Part shown: piece by piece, positions 42,644 to 50,421 of the stretch | Numbering within the stretch: the stretch's first letter is position 1 | How the letters are laid out: every line of letters starts with the position of its first letter | Assembly: GCA_009377475.1 (NCBI GenBank) | Contig: WHTY01000006.1 | Span: forward strand, 1-64,000 | DNA length: 64,000 nucleotides | Source of the DNA: Actinophytocola sp. | Lineage (GTDB): Bacteria; Actinomycetota; Actinomycetes; Mycobacteriales; Pseudonocardiaceae | Reading direction: 5' to 3' | Notes under the pieces: generated by a model | What the model saw: only the letters and a program-made list of their open reading frames with translations | What the model was told of the DNA's origin: nothing | Database searches by the model: none | Position numbers and translations under genes: made by a program

Positions 42644-45214
42644 TCACCGCACGGTGGCGGGCCGTTTACTGTCCCGCCAGAGCCGCGCGCCGAGCGCCGT
42701 CCCTTGCTCGACGGTGAACCACACCGCGATGCCCAGCGCGATGCCGGACGCCGTCACGACCAGCGGCGATGCGACGGCGAGCATGCCGGGCAGCAGGGCG
42801 TAGTGCGTGAGGTAGATGTAGAGCGAGGCGCTGGCGACCAGCCCGACGGGCCCGACAAGCACGCGCGGAACGCGCACCCGGGGCACGAACAGCACCAGCA
42901 GCAGGCCAACCAGGACGACGCCCTCGCGGATGTCGTTGACGAAGAACCCGGGGATCGTCAGGAACGCCGCCGCCACCACGACGAGATGCTGCGTCGTGGT
43001 GCGCGCGCGGAACGCGAGCCAGCCGAGCGCGAAGAACCACGCCATCGCGTGCGTGGTCATGGCCCAGTCGAACCACTCCTCGATGCCGCCGATGAACAGC
43101 CGCCCGGTCAGCGCGATTCCCAGCACGACGAGCGGCATGAGGAACGGGTTGCGCCGCTCGAACCGCCGCACCGCTGGGATCGCGAACAGCGCCGCCAGCA
43201 GCAGCAACGTCTGCACCAGCACCTCGACGAACCAGTAGCCGACCGCCGCCGTTTCGCCGAAGTAGTTGTGCACCAGCAGCGCGTTGGCCAGCACGACGTC
43301 CTCCGTCTCGATCGCCCGCCACGCCAGCCACAGCATGCTGGGGACGGCGATCCGGGCGGCGCTGCGGAGGATGGCGCGCGAGGTGCCCAAGGTGCCCTTC
43401 GGCACGTCTGGTGTACCCAAGGTGCCCTTCGGCACGCCCGCGCTCAGGACAAACCGGGCGAAGCTCCACCCGGCGAGCACCAGCAGCAGATGGGCGCCGC
43501 CAAGGATGTGTAGCAGGCCGACATGGCCGCTGACGACGAGCACGATGGCGACGGCGCGCAGCACGATGTTCGTCTCGACGACGGCGAGCCCGCGCCGTCG
43601 CGGCCGCAGCCGCTCCAGGTCCGCGACCGGCAGCGACGGCCAGGTCGTTGGCAGCTCCCCGAGCAGCTTCTCCAGCGCGACGGACGCGCGCACGTAGGAC
43701 AGCGAGTCGCCGCCGAGGGTGACGAAGCTGTCGTCGTCGCGGATGTCGGCGGGCGCGTAGCGTGGCAGCACCCGCGCGAAGATCTCCCGTACGTCACCGG
43801 CGACGGCCCCGGCGTCGCCCATGTCGGCGGGCGTGATGGCGTCGGCAACGGCGGCGTAGTCCACCTTCCCCGATGCCAGCCGGGGCACCTCCGCCAGCAC
43901 CCCGACCCGCACCGAGGCGGCGGGCAGTCCGAGCCGCGACGTCACCAGCTCCGCCGCCGGGGCCACGTCGTCGGCCGTGGCCACCGCGACGACCAGTTCC
44001 TCGTCACCCCCGACGCAGACGGCGTCGATGCCCCGCTCGGCGCACAGCCGCTCCACGTGGTCCAGGTCGATGCGCAGCCCGCAGACCTTCACGAAGCGGC
44101 TGGCCCGTCCGGTGACGACGTAGAGCCCGTCCGGGGTGCGGCGTGCGAGGTCGCCGGTCGCCAGCGCCGTCACGGTCCTGCCCTCGGCGAGGTCCGCCGG
44201 GTGTTCGGCGTAACCCAGCATCACGTTCGGACCCCGGTAGACCAGCTCCCCCTCCCCCGACCCGGAGTCCAGCTCGAAGTCCCCGCCCGGGATGGCGACG
44301 CCGATGGCATCGGGACGGTGTTCGGCCAGCTCAGGCGGCAGGTACGCCATGCGGGCGGTGGCCTCCGTCTGCCCGTACATCACGAACAGCCGCCACCCGG
44401 CACGCCGACCGAGCCGGGCGAACTCCCGCACCCGCTCCGGCGCGAGCCTGCCGCCTGCTTGGGTCACGTAGCGCATAGTCGGCAGCTCCATGTCCGCGAA
44501 GCCCGCGCGATCGAGCAGGTCGAACGTGTACGGCACGCCGTGCAGGCTGGTGCAGCCGTGCTCGTGGAACAGTGTCCAGAACTCCGGCTCGATCACCGAC
44601 GCGTCCGTCAGCGCCAGCCCTGCCCCGCGCGCCAGGTTGCTGTTGATCACCGACAGTCCGTAGCAGTACTGCATCGGCAGCGACGTGATCGCTCGGTCGG
44701 TCGGCTCGATCGCCAGGTACCGCGCGATCGACTCGGCGTTGGCCTTGAGGTTGCGCGCCGAGAGTCGCACCAGCTTTGGCGAGCCGGTTGACCCTGACGT
44801 CGACAGCAGCAGCGCCAACTCGGGGTGCAGCGTGTGCGCGGTGGCTTGGCGGCGTTCGGTGAACTCGTCGTCGATGACGACGTCGGGGTCGTAGCGCGCG
44901 ATCAGCTCCGCGCGGTAGGCGTCGTCGTCCGCGCTGGCGAGCAGCACGGGGTGTCCGCCGGACAGCGCGGCGAGGTACGCGACGATCGGATCGACGTCGT
45001 TGGCGGCGGCGACCAGCACCAACCTGCGCGTGGTGCCGAGACGGGCGCGCATCGCGGCCACCCGCTCGGCAAGCTCGCGATACGTCAGGCACTGCCCATG
45101 GGCGTCGATCAGCGCGGTGCGTTCGCCATGCTGGGTGAGATTCGCGGCGAACGGAACGCCGGTGGTGGCGTTGCCGTTCGCCGCCGTGTCATGCGGTGCG
45201 GCGTCGACCGACAT
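42644..45214 (-). CDS. Three-part protein: adenylation - carrier - membrane acyltransferase
   Basis: 856 residues. Residues ~20-450 form an AMP-binding acyl/aminoacyl-activating domain (LLLSTSGSTGSPKLVRLS; MYGQTEATARM; ATGDLARRTPDGLYVVTGRASRFVKVCG). Residues ~470-545 form a carrier domain with the phosphopantetheine Ser in LGGDSLSYV. Residues ~560-856 have about 10 helices and resemble an acyltransferase-3-like domain. It probably activates an acid, loads it on the carrier and transfers it to a membrane or exported acceptor. Two family-B repeat units (43386-43436) encode VPKGTLGTPDVPKGTLGTS at the carrier/membrane junction. DtxR/IdeR-like boxes lie 28-58 bp upstream. Product unknown. Confidence 0.85.
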   Translation of the reverse strand: MSVDAAPHDTAANGNATTGVPFAANLTQHGERTALIDAHGQCLTYRELAERVAAMRARLGTTRRLVLVAAANDVDPIVAYLAALSGGHPVLLASADDDAYRAELIARYDPDVVIDDEFTERRQATAHTLHPELALLLSTSGSTGSPKLVRLSARNLKANAESIARYLAIEPTDRAITSLPMQYCYGLSVINSNLARGAGLALTDASVIEPEFWTLFHEHGCTSLHGVPYTFDLLDRAGFADMELPTMRYVTQAGGRLAPERVREFARLGRRAGWRLFVMYGQTEATARMAYLPPELAEHRPDAIGVAIPGGDFELDSGSGEGELVYRGPNVMLGYAEHPADLAEGRTVTALATGDLARRTPDGLYVVTGRASRFVKVCGLRIDLDHVERLCAERGIDAVCVGGDEELVVAVATADDVAPAAELVTSRLGLPAASVRVGVLAEVPRLASGKVDYAAVADAITPADMGDAGAVAGDVREIFARVLPRYAPADIRDDDSFVTLGGDSLSYVRASVALEKLLGELPTTWPSLPVADLERLRPRRRGLAVVETNIVLRAVAIVLVVSGHVGLLHILGGAHLLLVLAGWSFARFVLSAGVPKGTLGTPDVPKGTLGTSRAILRSAARIAVPSMLWLAWRAIETEDVVLANALLVHNYFGETAAVGYWFVEVLVQTLLLLAALFAIPAVRRFERRNPFLMPLVVLGIALTGRLFIGGIEEWFDWAMTTHAMAWFFALGWLAFRARTTTQHLVVVAAAFLTIPGFFVNDIREGVVLVGLLLVLFVPRVRVPRVLVGPVGLVASASLYIYLTHYALLPGMLAVASPLVVTASGIALGIAVWFTVEQGTALGARLWRDSKRPATVR
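43386..43436. repeat. Two 30-bp-spaced family-B units inside the acyltransferase gene
   Basis: CCCAAGGTGCCCTTCGGCAC occurs at 43386-43405 and again at 43416-43435, exactly 30 bp apart, with TCTGGTGTA between. On the coding (minus) strand they translate as VPKGTLGT twice. The same core occurs in inverted pairs at 32934-32984. The insertion keeps the reading frame because the period is ten codons. Confidence 0.92.
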
Positions 45215-45240
45215 CGTGGGCCACCTCGTTGTTGGGACAG

Positions 45241-45272
45241 CTTAGGCTTCGCTAACCGAGCATAGGCTAACC
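45241..45272. promoter_or_regulatory. Paired DtxR/IdeR-like iron boxes
   Basis: TTAGGCTTCGCTAACC (45242-45257) matches the 19-bp IdeR/DtxR consensus at about 14 positions, and TAGGCTAACC (45263-45272) gives a second strong half with a weaker partner. The distance from the adenylation/acyltransferase start (45214) is 28-58 bp, right for repression when iron is sufficient. The site could also act on the plus-strand Cys-rich ORF at 45345. Confidence 0.6.
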
Positions 45273-45344
45273 AATGCGGGCAGACCTAGCCCTGTGGTGA
45301 AGACGACGCATTTCGGGACGCCGTCGGGAAGGGAGGCGCGAGTG

Positions 45345-45638
45345 ATGTACGGCACGGACCTGCTGGGCAGCGGTGGTGACGACTGCTGCGAGCACTGCGA
45401 AAGCTGCTGCTGGACCAGGCCGGTCGTGGCGATCTGCGGCCACTGGCGACGCTGCGACACCACGAGCCAGCCGCGGCAGGTAGAAAGTTTCTCGGATTCG
45501 AGGGTGATCCTCTCCGGGGCGTCGTGGTTCGCCCCGCACGGGGTCAGCGAGAAGGGCTCCGACAGTCAGAAGCTGCCGGAGCCCTTGTCGCGTCCGTACC
45601 GCCTCAGCGGCCCGTGCCGCCTGCCCGTACCATCGTGA
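45345..45638 (+). CDS. Small Cys-rich ORF (hypothetical)
   Basis: ATG 45345 has a strong GGGAGG (45331-45336) 8 bp upstream. The peptide starts MYGTDLLGSGGDDCCEHCE, continues SCCWTRP and ...AICGHWRRC, with seven cysteines in the first 37 residues, then a Cys-poor tail to residue 97. I recognise no family. A metal-binding peptide, a RiPP-like precursor or a leader ORF are possible. A strong hairpin (45552-45586) lies inside the frame, so the real product may be shorter or the frame may be chance. It lies between iron boxes and a TrmB/LuxR regulator. Confidence 0.35.
   Translation: MYGTDLLGSGGDDCCEHCESCCWTRPVVAICGHWRRCDTTSQPRQVESFSDSRVILSGASWFAPHGVSEKGSDSQKLPEPLSRPYRLSGPCRLPVPS
45552..45586 (+). 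terminator. Stem-loop terminator upstream of the TrmB/LuxR gene
   Basis: AAGGGCTCCG (45552-45561) pairs with CGGAGCCCTT (45577-45586); ACAG/CTGC may extend it, leaving a loop of about 8 bases. A second smaller hairpin, GGGGCG/CGCCCC, precedes it around 45517-45540. It would end a transcript starting near the iron boxes, or work as an attenuator for the regulator gene at 45657. Confidence 0.65.
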
Positions 45639-45656
45639 TCAGCAGGCGATACCTGG

Positions 45657-46646
45657 GTGAGGTTCTTCATGTCAGACGATGAGCTGGACATCCATCTGCG
45701 CAGGCTGGGGCTTGGCGACGAGGATATTCGGCTGTATCAGTGGCTGCTCGGCACCGGGCCAGCGACGCACAGCGAGATCGCCAGCGCGCTCGAACTGTCC
45801 GAACCGGACAGCGTTGCCACGGTGGAGAGCCTTACCAAAGCGGGGCTTGTCGCCACGACGGACGTGGACACCGTGGCGCCGATCGAGCCGAGCACCGGTC
45901 TGCAGCGGCTCACGCGGGCGCGGGAGTCAGAGTTACGTGGCGCCGAGCTGGCCGCGGCGAACGCCTATCGGCTGTTCCGCCGTTCGGTGTGGCAGCAGTC
46001 GCCGGACGACCTGGTCGAGGTGATCACCGCGCCGTACATCGCGGAGCGGGTGCAGTTGGAGGAGTCCGCCGCCACCAAAGAGGTGTTGCGGTTCGACTCG
46101 CCGCCCTACACGAGCCAGCGCGGCCCGAACGACCTCGAGGTGGAGAACCTCAAGCGCGGCGTGGCGTACCGCTGTGTGTACGCCCGCGCGGCCGTGCGCC
46201 AGCCGGACTACTACGCGCAGAACATCCAGCCCTGCATCGCCGCCGGCGAGCAGGCGCGCGTGCTGCCCGACGTGCCGGTCAAGCTCAGCATCTACGACGG
46301 CCGTCTCGCCCTGGTGTCGCTGTCCGACGCGGAGATGGAGATCAGCCGCTCCAGCCTGCTGATCCGGCAGTCCAGCCTGCTGGACGCGCTGATCGGGCTA
46401 TTCGAGAGCTCCTGGCGCGCGGCATTGCCGATGCACCTTGGCACCAAGGAGCCGTCCTCACTGCGGCCAATCGAACGCAAGATCATCGAGTTGCTGGCCA
46501 GCGGGATCACCGACCACGCCATCGCGGAGCTGCTTGGCATCAGCCGGCGCACGCTCTCCCGCAACCTGGAGAGCCTGACAACCCGCGCCGGAGTGGTGAA
46601 CCGCTTCCAGCTCGCCGTCTACGCCTGCCGCAACGGCTGGATCTGA
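45657..46646 (+). CDS. TrmB-like / LuxR-type helix-turn-helix regulator
   Basis: 329 residues. N-terminal TrmB-like winged helix (EDIRLYQWLLGTGPATHSEIASALELSEPDSVATVESLTKAGLV), a central ligand-type domain (RGVAYRCVYARAAVRQPDYYAQNIQPCIAAGEQARVLP), and a C-terminal LuxR-type HTH (LRPIERKIIELLASGITDHAIAELLGISRRTLSRNLESL). Such two-HTH regulators are frequent beside actinobacterial peptide or secondary-metabolite genes (general experience, not proof). GTG 45657 or ATG 45669 may be the start. Target unknown. Confidence 0.87.
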   Translation: MRFFMSDDELDIHLRRLGLGDEDIRLYQWLLGTGPATHSEIASALELSEPDSVATVESLTKAGLVATTDVDTVAPIEPSTGLQRLTRARESELRGAELAAANAYRLFRRSVWQQSPDDLVEVITAPYIAERVQLEESAATKEVLRFDSPPYTSQRGPNDLEVENLKRGVAYRCVYARAAVRQPDYYAQNIQPCIAAGEQARVLPDVPVKLSIYDGRLALVSLSDAEMEISRSSLLIRQSSLLDALIGLFESSWRAALPMHLGTKEPSSLRPIERKIIELLASGITDHAIAELLGISRRTLSRNLESLTTRAGVVNRFQLAVYACRNGWI

Positions 46647-46687
46647 GCGCAGTGCGTTGGCCGACGTGACCGCCGCTCGCCCGGAGC

Positions 46688-46727
46688 GTGAGTCGTTGTG
46701 GTCGCGTCAACAACCACAACGACTCAC
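46688..46727. repeat. Family-E palindrome (GTGAGTCGTTGTGGT)
   Basis: Perfect 15-bp arms GTGAGTCGTTGTGGT (46688-46702) and ACCACAACGACTCAC (46713-46727) with a 10-base loop. It lies between the convergent ends of the LuxR-type gene and the AbiEi/DUF559 pseudogene and overlaps the last codon of the latter. A related palindrome is at 47700-47749, on the other side of that pseudogene. It probably works as terminator as well as being a repeat. Confidence 0.85.
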
Positions 46728-47601
46728 AGTCCGCCCCGGCGGAGACCGCGTTCGACCTGGTCGGCGACGCGATCCTGGTGGTGACGCACGGCGTAGGACG
46801 CGAACTGCAGCAGACGTCTACCGTCGATGCTGAGCTCATTGTGCCGGTCGAGATCCGCGTCCCAGTTGCGAATCTCCAGGTGCGGAAGGCCGTGGATCTC
46901 AACGGAGAGGTCGTAGGCGTCCCAGTCCGCATCGAGGTAATACCGGCCGTCCGGTCTGCGCAGCCGCCGCTGACGAGCAGGCGCCGGTAAGCGACGGCGA
47001 CGAAGAATCCGGGCGAACTCCCGTTCCGGCAGTGAGTGGATCCCACCCTCGGCGTCATCGATCGTCTCGGCGATCAGTGCGCGACGGGAGCAGGTGGAAC
47101 GGCGCGCCAGCGCCGCGCGCAGCTTCTCGGGCACCGTCAGCGCCTGCTGCACAACGGCGAGCACGGGTACGCGTGCTGCCTTCGAGCTCTCGGCGTGGAT
47201 GCACATGTCGAGGATGCTGCGCTCGATCCGCGTGCGTCGGGGTCGCCGTTGCGGATGCACGTCGGCATCGCGGAGATGCCGCGACTGGAGCACCACGACA
47301 CCGTCGCGATGGAGCTTGCGCCGTCCGTACGGGACGACGATCCACGGTCGCCTCGATTCGAAGCCGAGGAGACCATCGAGTTGCGCGGCAGTCGGTCCGG
47401 CAAGCGCTGAACCCGGCGGTGCGGCCAACAGGCACACCCACAGGTCCTGCTCCCCAGCGGGCCGTTATGGGTGACAAGCACACCACGGTGCGGCCGCTGC
47501 CACCGGCCAGCAGCGATCCGCGCGCGAACCTGTCCGCGACTCATACCGGCCAGTGCTTGGGCGACGGTCACCACCCCGCACTGGACGTCGAAAGGCGTCA
47601 T
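46724..47601 (-). pseudogene. Frameshifted AbiEi-like / DUF559 gene
   Basis: From ATG 47601 the first 50 residues (VVTVAQALAGMSRGQVRARI; WQRPHRGVLVTHNGPLG) form the AbiEi_4-like winged-helix start. The frame then shifts at a CCCC run (47452-47455, plus strand): the continuing match lies in another frame beginning DLWVCLLAAPPGSALAG and runs to 46724. That part holds a DUF559/Vsr-like endonuclease fold (LPAPARQRRLRRPDGRYYLDADWDAYDLSVEIHG). One missing C would restore the gene (~290 aa). Members are chromosomal AbiEi-antitoxin-like/DUF559 proteins of unknown role. It may be an assembly error or a recent mutation. Confidence 0.75.
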
Positions 47602-47699
47602 CCCGGCAACGATCCAGGAACGGCCGACCGCGCGGGCCGTTATCGCAAATCTGTGGACAACTCGATCTCGGCGTGATTTCTGTCCACAGCAGGAGCGAG

Positions 47700-47749
47700 C
47701 GAGTGTGAGCTTTTGTAGTCGTCAATACCACCAGAACGACTCACACTCG
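47700..47749. repeat. Family-E palindrome, second copy
   Basis: The outer arms CGAGTGTGAG (47700-47709) and CTCACACTCG (47740-47749) pair perfectly; the inner part (CTTTTGTAGT / ACCACCAGAACGA) pairs loosely and resembles the 46688-46727 copy (GAGTCGTTNTGGT). It sits between the start of the AbiEi-like pseudogene and the 3' end of the TetR gene, so it may terminate the catabolic operon. Confidence 0.7.
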
Positions 47750-47763
47750 TGACAGCATCACTG

Positions 47764-48375
47764 CTACGACACCGTGGCCGCGGTCAGCTCCGCCTCAAGC
47801 ATCGACGTCCACTGCGCGACGATGCGGGCGCGGCGGGCGGTGTCGTCGGTGAGCAGGTTCGCCAGCCCGAGGCCGCGCGCGAGGTCCAGCGTGGACTGCA
47901 CCGTCTCCCGCACGCCGGGCACGGTCTCGTCGACGTCGAGCAGGCTCACCGCCATCCGGTGCGCCTCCCGGCCCACCTGTCGTTCCAGCGGCTTGATCAG
48001 CGCACCCAGCGGTTCGTCGGTGGACGCGGCCACCCACAGGTGCAACGCCGCGCGGAACGACGGTCCGGTGTAGAGGTTGAGCAGCATCTCCACCACCGCA
48101 CGTCGTCGCGTGCCGTCGGTCGGCAACGCGGCGACCCGCTCCGCCAGCTCTTCGAGCTGCACCTCGGACACGTAGTTGACGGCGGCGTTGATCAGATCCT
48201 CGCGCGTCGGGAAGTGGTGCTGGGCCGCGCCGCGCGAGACCCCGGCCCGCTCGGCGACGACCACGACCGTGGTGCGGGTCCAGCCCAGCTCGGTCAGGCA
48301 CGCGACGGCGGCGTCCAGCAACCGCCGCCGCGTCTGCCTGCTCCGGTCTTGCTGCGGCTGCCGCACCGACGTCAT
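47764..48375 (-). CDS. TetR/AcrR regulator, last gene of the catabolic operon
   Basis: 203 residues from ATG 48375. HTH: RSRQTRRRLLDAAVACLTELGWTRTTVVVVAERAGVSRGAAQHHFPTREDLI, then an all-helical ligand domain. It follows the SDR gene by 2 bp. In the related Pseudomonas atu system, AtuR is a TetR repressor. A perfect 16-bp palindrome upstream of the operon (57876-57891) is a good candidate site for this protein (inference). The likely effector is an acyl-CoA intermediate. Confidence 0.88.
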   Translation of the reverse strand: MTSVRQPQQDRSRQTRRRLLDAAVACLTELGWTRTTVVVVAERAGVSRGAAQHHFPTREDLINAAVNYVSEVQLEELAERVAALPTDGTRRRAVVEMLLNLYTGPSFRAALHLWVAASTDEPLGALIKPLERQVGREAHRMAVSLLDVDETVPGVRETVQSTLDLARGLGLANLLTDDTARRARIVAQWTSMLEAELTAATVS

Positions 48376-48377
48376 CC

Positions 48378-49247
48378 TCAGCGACTCCCCTCGACCCACA
48401 GGTCCAGCGAGAGGTCTTCCTCGCGCTCGCACAGCCGGTACTGCGCGAAGTCGGTGACGCCCGCGGCGGCCAGCACCTCGTCGTCGATGAAGAATTGCCC
48501 GGTCGTCTCCTTGGCGGGCTTGGTGGCGATCGCGTGCGCGGCGTCCGCCATGATCTGCGGCGTGCGGGACGTGTTCGCGAGCTCCGCGCCCACGACGTTG
48601 CGGATCGCGGCGGTGTCGATCGTCGTGCGCGGCCACAGCGAGTTCGCCGCGATGCCGTCGCCCCGCAGCTCCTCGGACAACCCGAGCGTCACCAGGCTCA
48701 TGCCGTACTTCGCGATGGTGTAGCCGGTGCCGATCCGGCCGAACCACTTCGGGTCGAGGCTGATCGGCGGCGACAGCGTCAGGATGTGCGGGTTGTCCGA
48801 GTTCCGCAGGTGCGGGATCGACAGCTTCGACAGCAGGAACGAGCCACGGGTGTTGATGTCGAGCATCAGGTCGTAGCTCTTCATCCTGATGTGCTCGGTC
48901 GGCGAGAGGTCGATCGCGCTGGCGTTGTTGACGACGACGTCGATGCCGCCGAACCGCGCCACCGTGTCCTCGATCGCCTTGGCGACGGACTCGTCGTCGC
49001 GGACGTCACCGACGATCGGCAGCGCCTGCCCGCCCGCTTCCTCCACGGCCTTCGCGGCGGTGTAGATCGTGCCGGGCAACTTCGGGTGCGGCTCGGCCGT
49101 CTTGGCGATCATGGCGACGTTGGCGCCGTCGGCGGCGGCGCGCAGGGCGATCGCCTCGCCGATGCCCCTGCTGCCGCCGGACATGATGAGCGTCTTGCCC
49201 GCGAGCGATGCGGTCTCCGATGATTCGGACCTGCTAGCAGTCCTCAT
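48378..49247 (-). CDS. SDR family oxidoreductase, HSDL2-like
   Basis: 289 residues from ATG 49247, with AAGGAG upstream. Rossmann motif LIMSGGSRGIGEAIALRAA, NNAS motif VVNNASAIDLS, catalytic YTIAKYGMS (YxxxK). TAEPHPKLPGTIYTAAKAVE is the hallmark of the hydroxysteroid-dehydrogenase-like-2 branch, whose bacterial members include the citronellol/citronellal-pathway SDRs AtuB and AtuG by analogy. It probably oxidises a hydroxyacyl intermediate or alcohol. Operon neighbours: acyl-CoA dehydrogenase upstream (10 bp), TetR downstream (2 bp). Confidence 0.88.
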   Translation of the reverse strand: MRTASRSESSETASLAGKTLIMSGGSRGIGEAIALRAAADGANVAMIAKTAEPHPKLPGTIYTAAKAVEEAGGQALPIVGDVRDDESVAKAIEDTVARFGGIDVVVNNASAIDLSPTEHIRMKSYDLMLDINTRGSFLLSKLSIPHLRNSDNPHILTLSPPISLDPKWFGRIGTGYTIAKYGMSLVTLGLSEELRGDGIAANSLWPRTTIDTAAIRNVVGAELANTSRTPQIMADAAHAIATKPAKETTGQFFIDDEVLAAAGVTDFAQYRLCEREEDLSLDLWVEGSR

Positions 49248-49257
49248 GCGCGACTCC

Positions 49258-50421
49258 TTAGTACGACTTCGGCAGGTCAAGGCTATGCTGCGCCACGAAG
49301 TTCAGGATCATCTCCCTGCTCACCGGCGCGATTCGCCCGACACGCACGGCCGCGATCATCGCACCAAGGCCGTACTCCGTGGCGAGCCCGTTGCCGCCGT
49401 GGGTGTGCACCGCCTGGTCGACGGCGTGCACCGCGGCCTCGGCGGCGGCGTACTTGGCCATGTTCGCCGCCTCACCCGCGCCCATGTCGTCGCCGGACTC
49501 GTAGAGCGCGGCGGCCTTCTGCGTCATCAGCTTCGCCAGCTCGATCTCCACCTTGATCTGTGCGAGCGGGTGCGCGATGCCCTGGTGGGAGCCGATCGGC
49601 GCGCCCCAGACGTTGCGGGTCTTGGCGTACTCGGTGGCCTTGTTCAGCGCCAGCCGCGCGAGGCCGAGCGAGAACGCCGCCCCCATGATGCGCTCCGGGT
49701 TGAGCCCGGCGAACAGCTGCAACAACGCGGTGTCGGTGCTCTCCCCGACCAGCGCGTTCTTCGGCAGGCGGACGTCGTCGAAGAACAGCGTGAACTGCTT
49801 GTCGGCGGAGACGATGTCCATCGGAATGTGCTGCGCCTCGAATCCGGGCGCGTCGGTGGGCACGATGAACAGCGCGGGCTTGAGCTTGCCAGTACGGGAG
49901 TCCTCAGTGCGCCCGACGACCAGCACCGCGTCGGCTTCGTCCACACCGGAGATGAACACCTTCTGTCCGTTGAGGATCCAGTCGTCCCCGTCGCGCCGCG
50001 CGGTGGTGGTGATCTTGTGCGAGTTGGACCCGGCGTCCGGCTCGGTGATCGCGAACGCCATCCGCAGCTCACCGCTGGCGAACCGGGGCAGCCAGTGCTG
50101 CTTCTGCTCGTCCGTGCCGTAGCGGGCGATGACGGTCCCGCAGATCGCGGGCGAGACCACCATCAGCAGCAACGGCGTCCCCGCCGCGCACAGTTCCTCG
50201 CACACGGCGGCGAGGTCACCGATGCCACCGCCCCCGCCGCCGTATTCCTCGGGCACGGCGACGCCCAGGTAGCCGAGCTTGCCCGCCTCGTCCCAGATGT
50301 CGTTGGTGTGGCCGCCCTCGCGGGCGATCTTGAGGTAGTACTCGTGGCCGTACTTGCTGCCGAAGTCGTGCACCGCCTTGCGCAGTGCCTGCCGTTCTTC
50401 GGTCTCGGTGAAGCTGTTCAT
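49258..50421 (-). CDS. Acyl-CoA dehydrogenase
   Basis: 387 residues. FAD-dependent acyl-CoA dehydrogenase: MAFAITEPDAGSNSHKI (FAD/substrate), HTHGGNGLATEYGLGAM and LGLARLALNKATEYAKTRNVWGAPIGSHQGIAHPLA. It introduces an alpha-beta double bond in an acyl-CoA. Start ATG 50421 overlaps the biotin-carboxylase stop by 4 bp. It is a distinct paralogue from the enzyme at 54143-55291, suggesting two successive oxidations in the pathway. Exact substrate not readable. Confidence 0.92.
   Translation of the reverse strand: MNSFTETEERQALRKAVHDFGSKYGHEYYLKIAREGGHTNDIWDEAGKLGYLGVAVPEEYGGGGGGIGDLAAVCEELCAAGTPLLLMVVSPAICGTVIARYGTDEQKQHWLPRFASGELRMAFAITEPDAGSNSHKITTTARRDGDDWILNGQKVFISGVDEADAVLVVGRTEDSRTGKLKPALFIVPTDAPGFEAQHIPMDIVSADKQFTLFFDDVRLPKNALVGESTDTALLQLFAGLNPERIMGAAFSLGLARLALNKATEYAKTRNVWGAPIGSHQGIAHPLAQIKVEIELAKLMTQKAAALYESGDDMGAGEAANMAKYAAAEAAVHAVDQAVHTHGGNGLATEYGLGAMIAAVRVGRIAPVSREMILNFVAQHSLDLPKSY

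Noticed and set aside
43386..43436. VPKGTLGT repeats as a genuine protein repeat domain
   Set aside because: The same DNA occurs in intergenic inverted form at 32934-32984, so DNA-level insertion is the better explanation.
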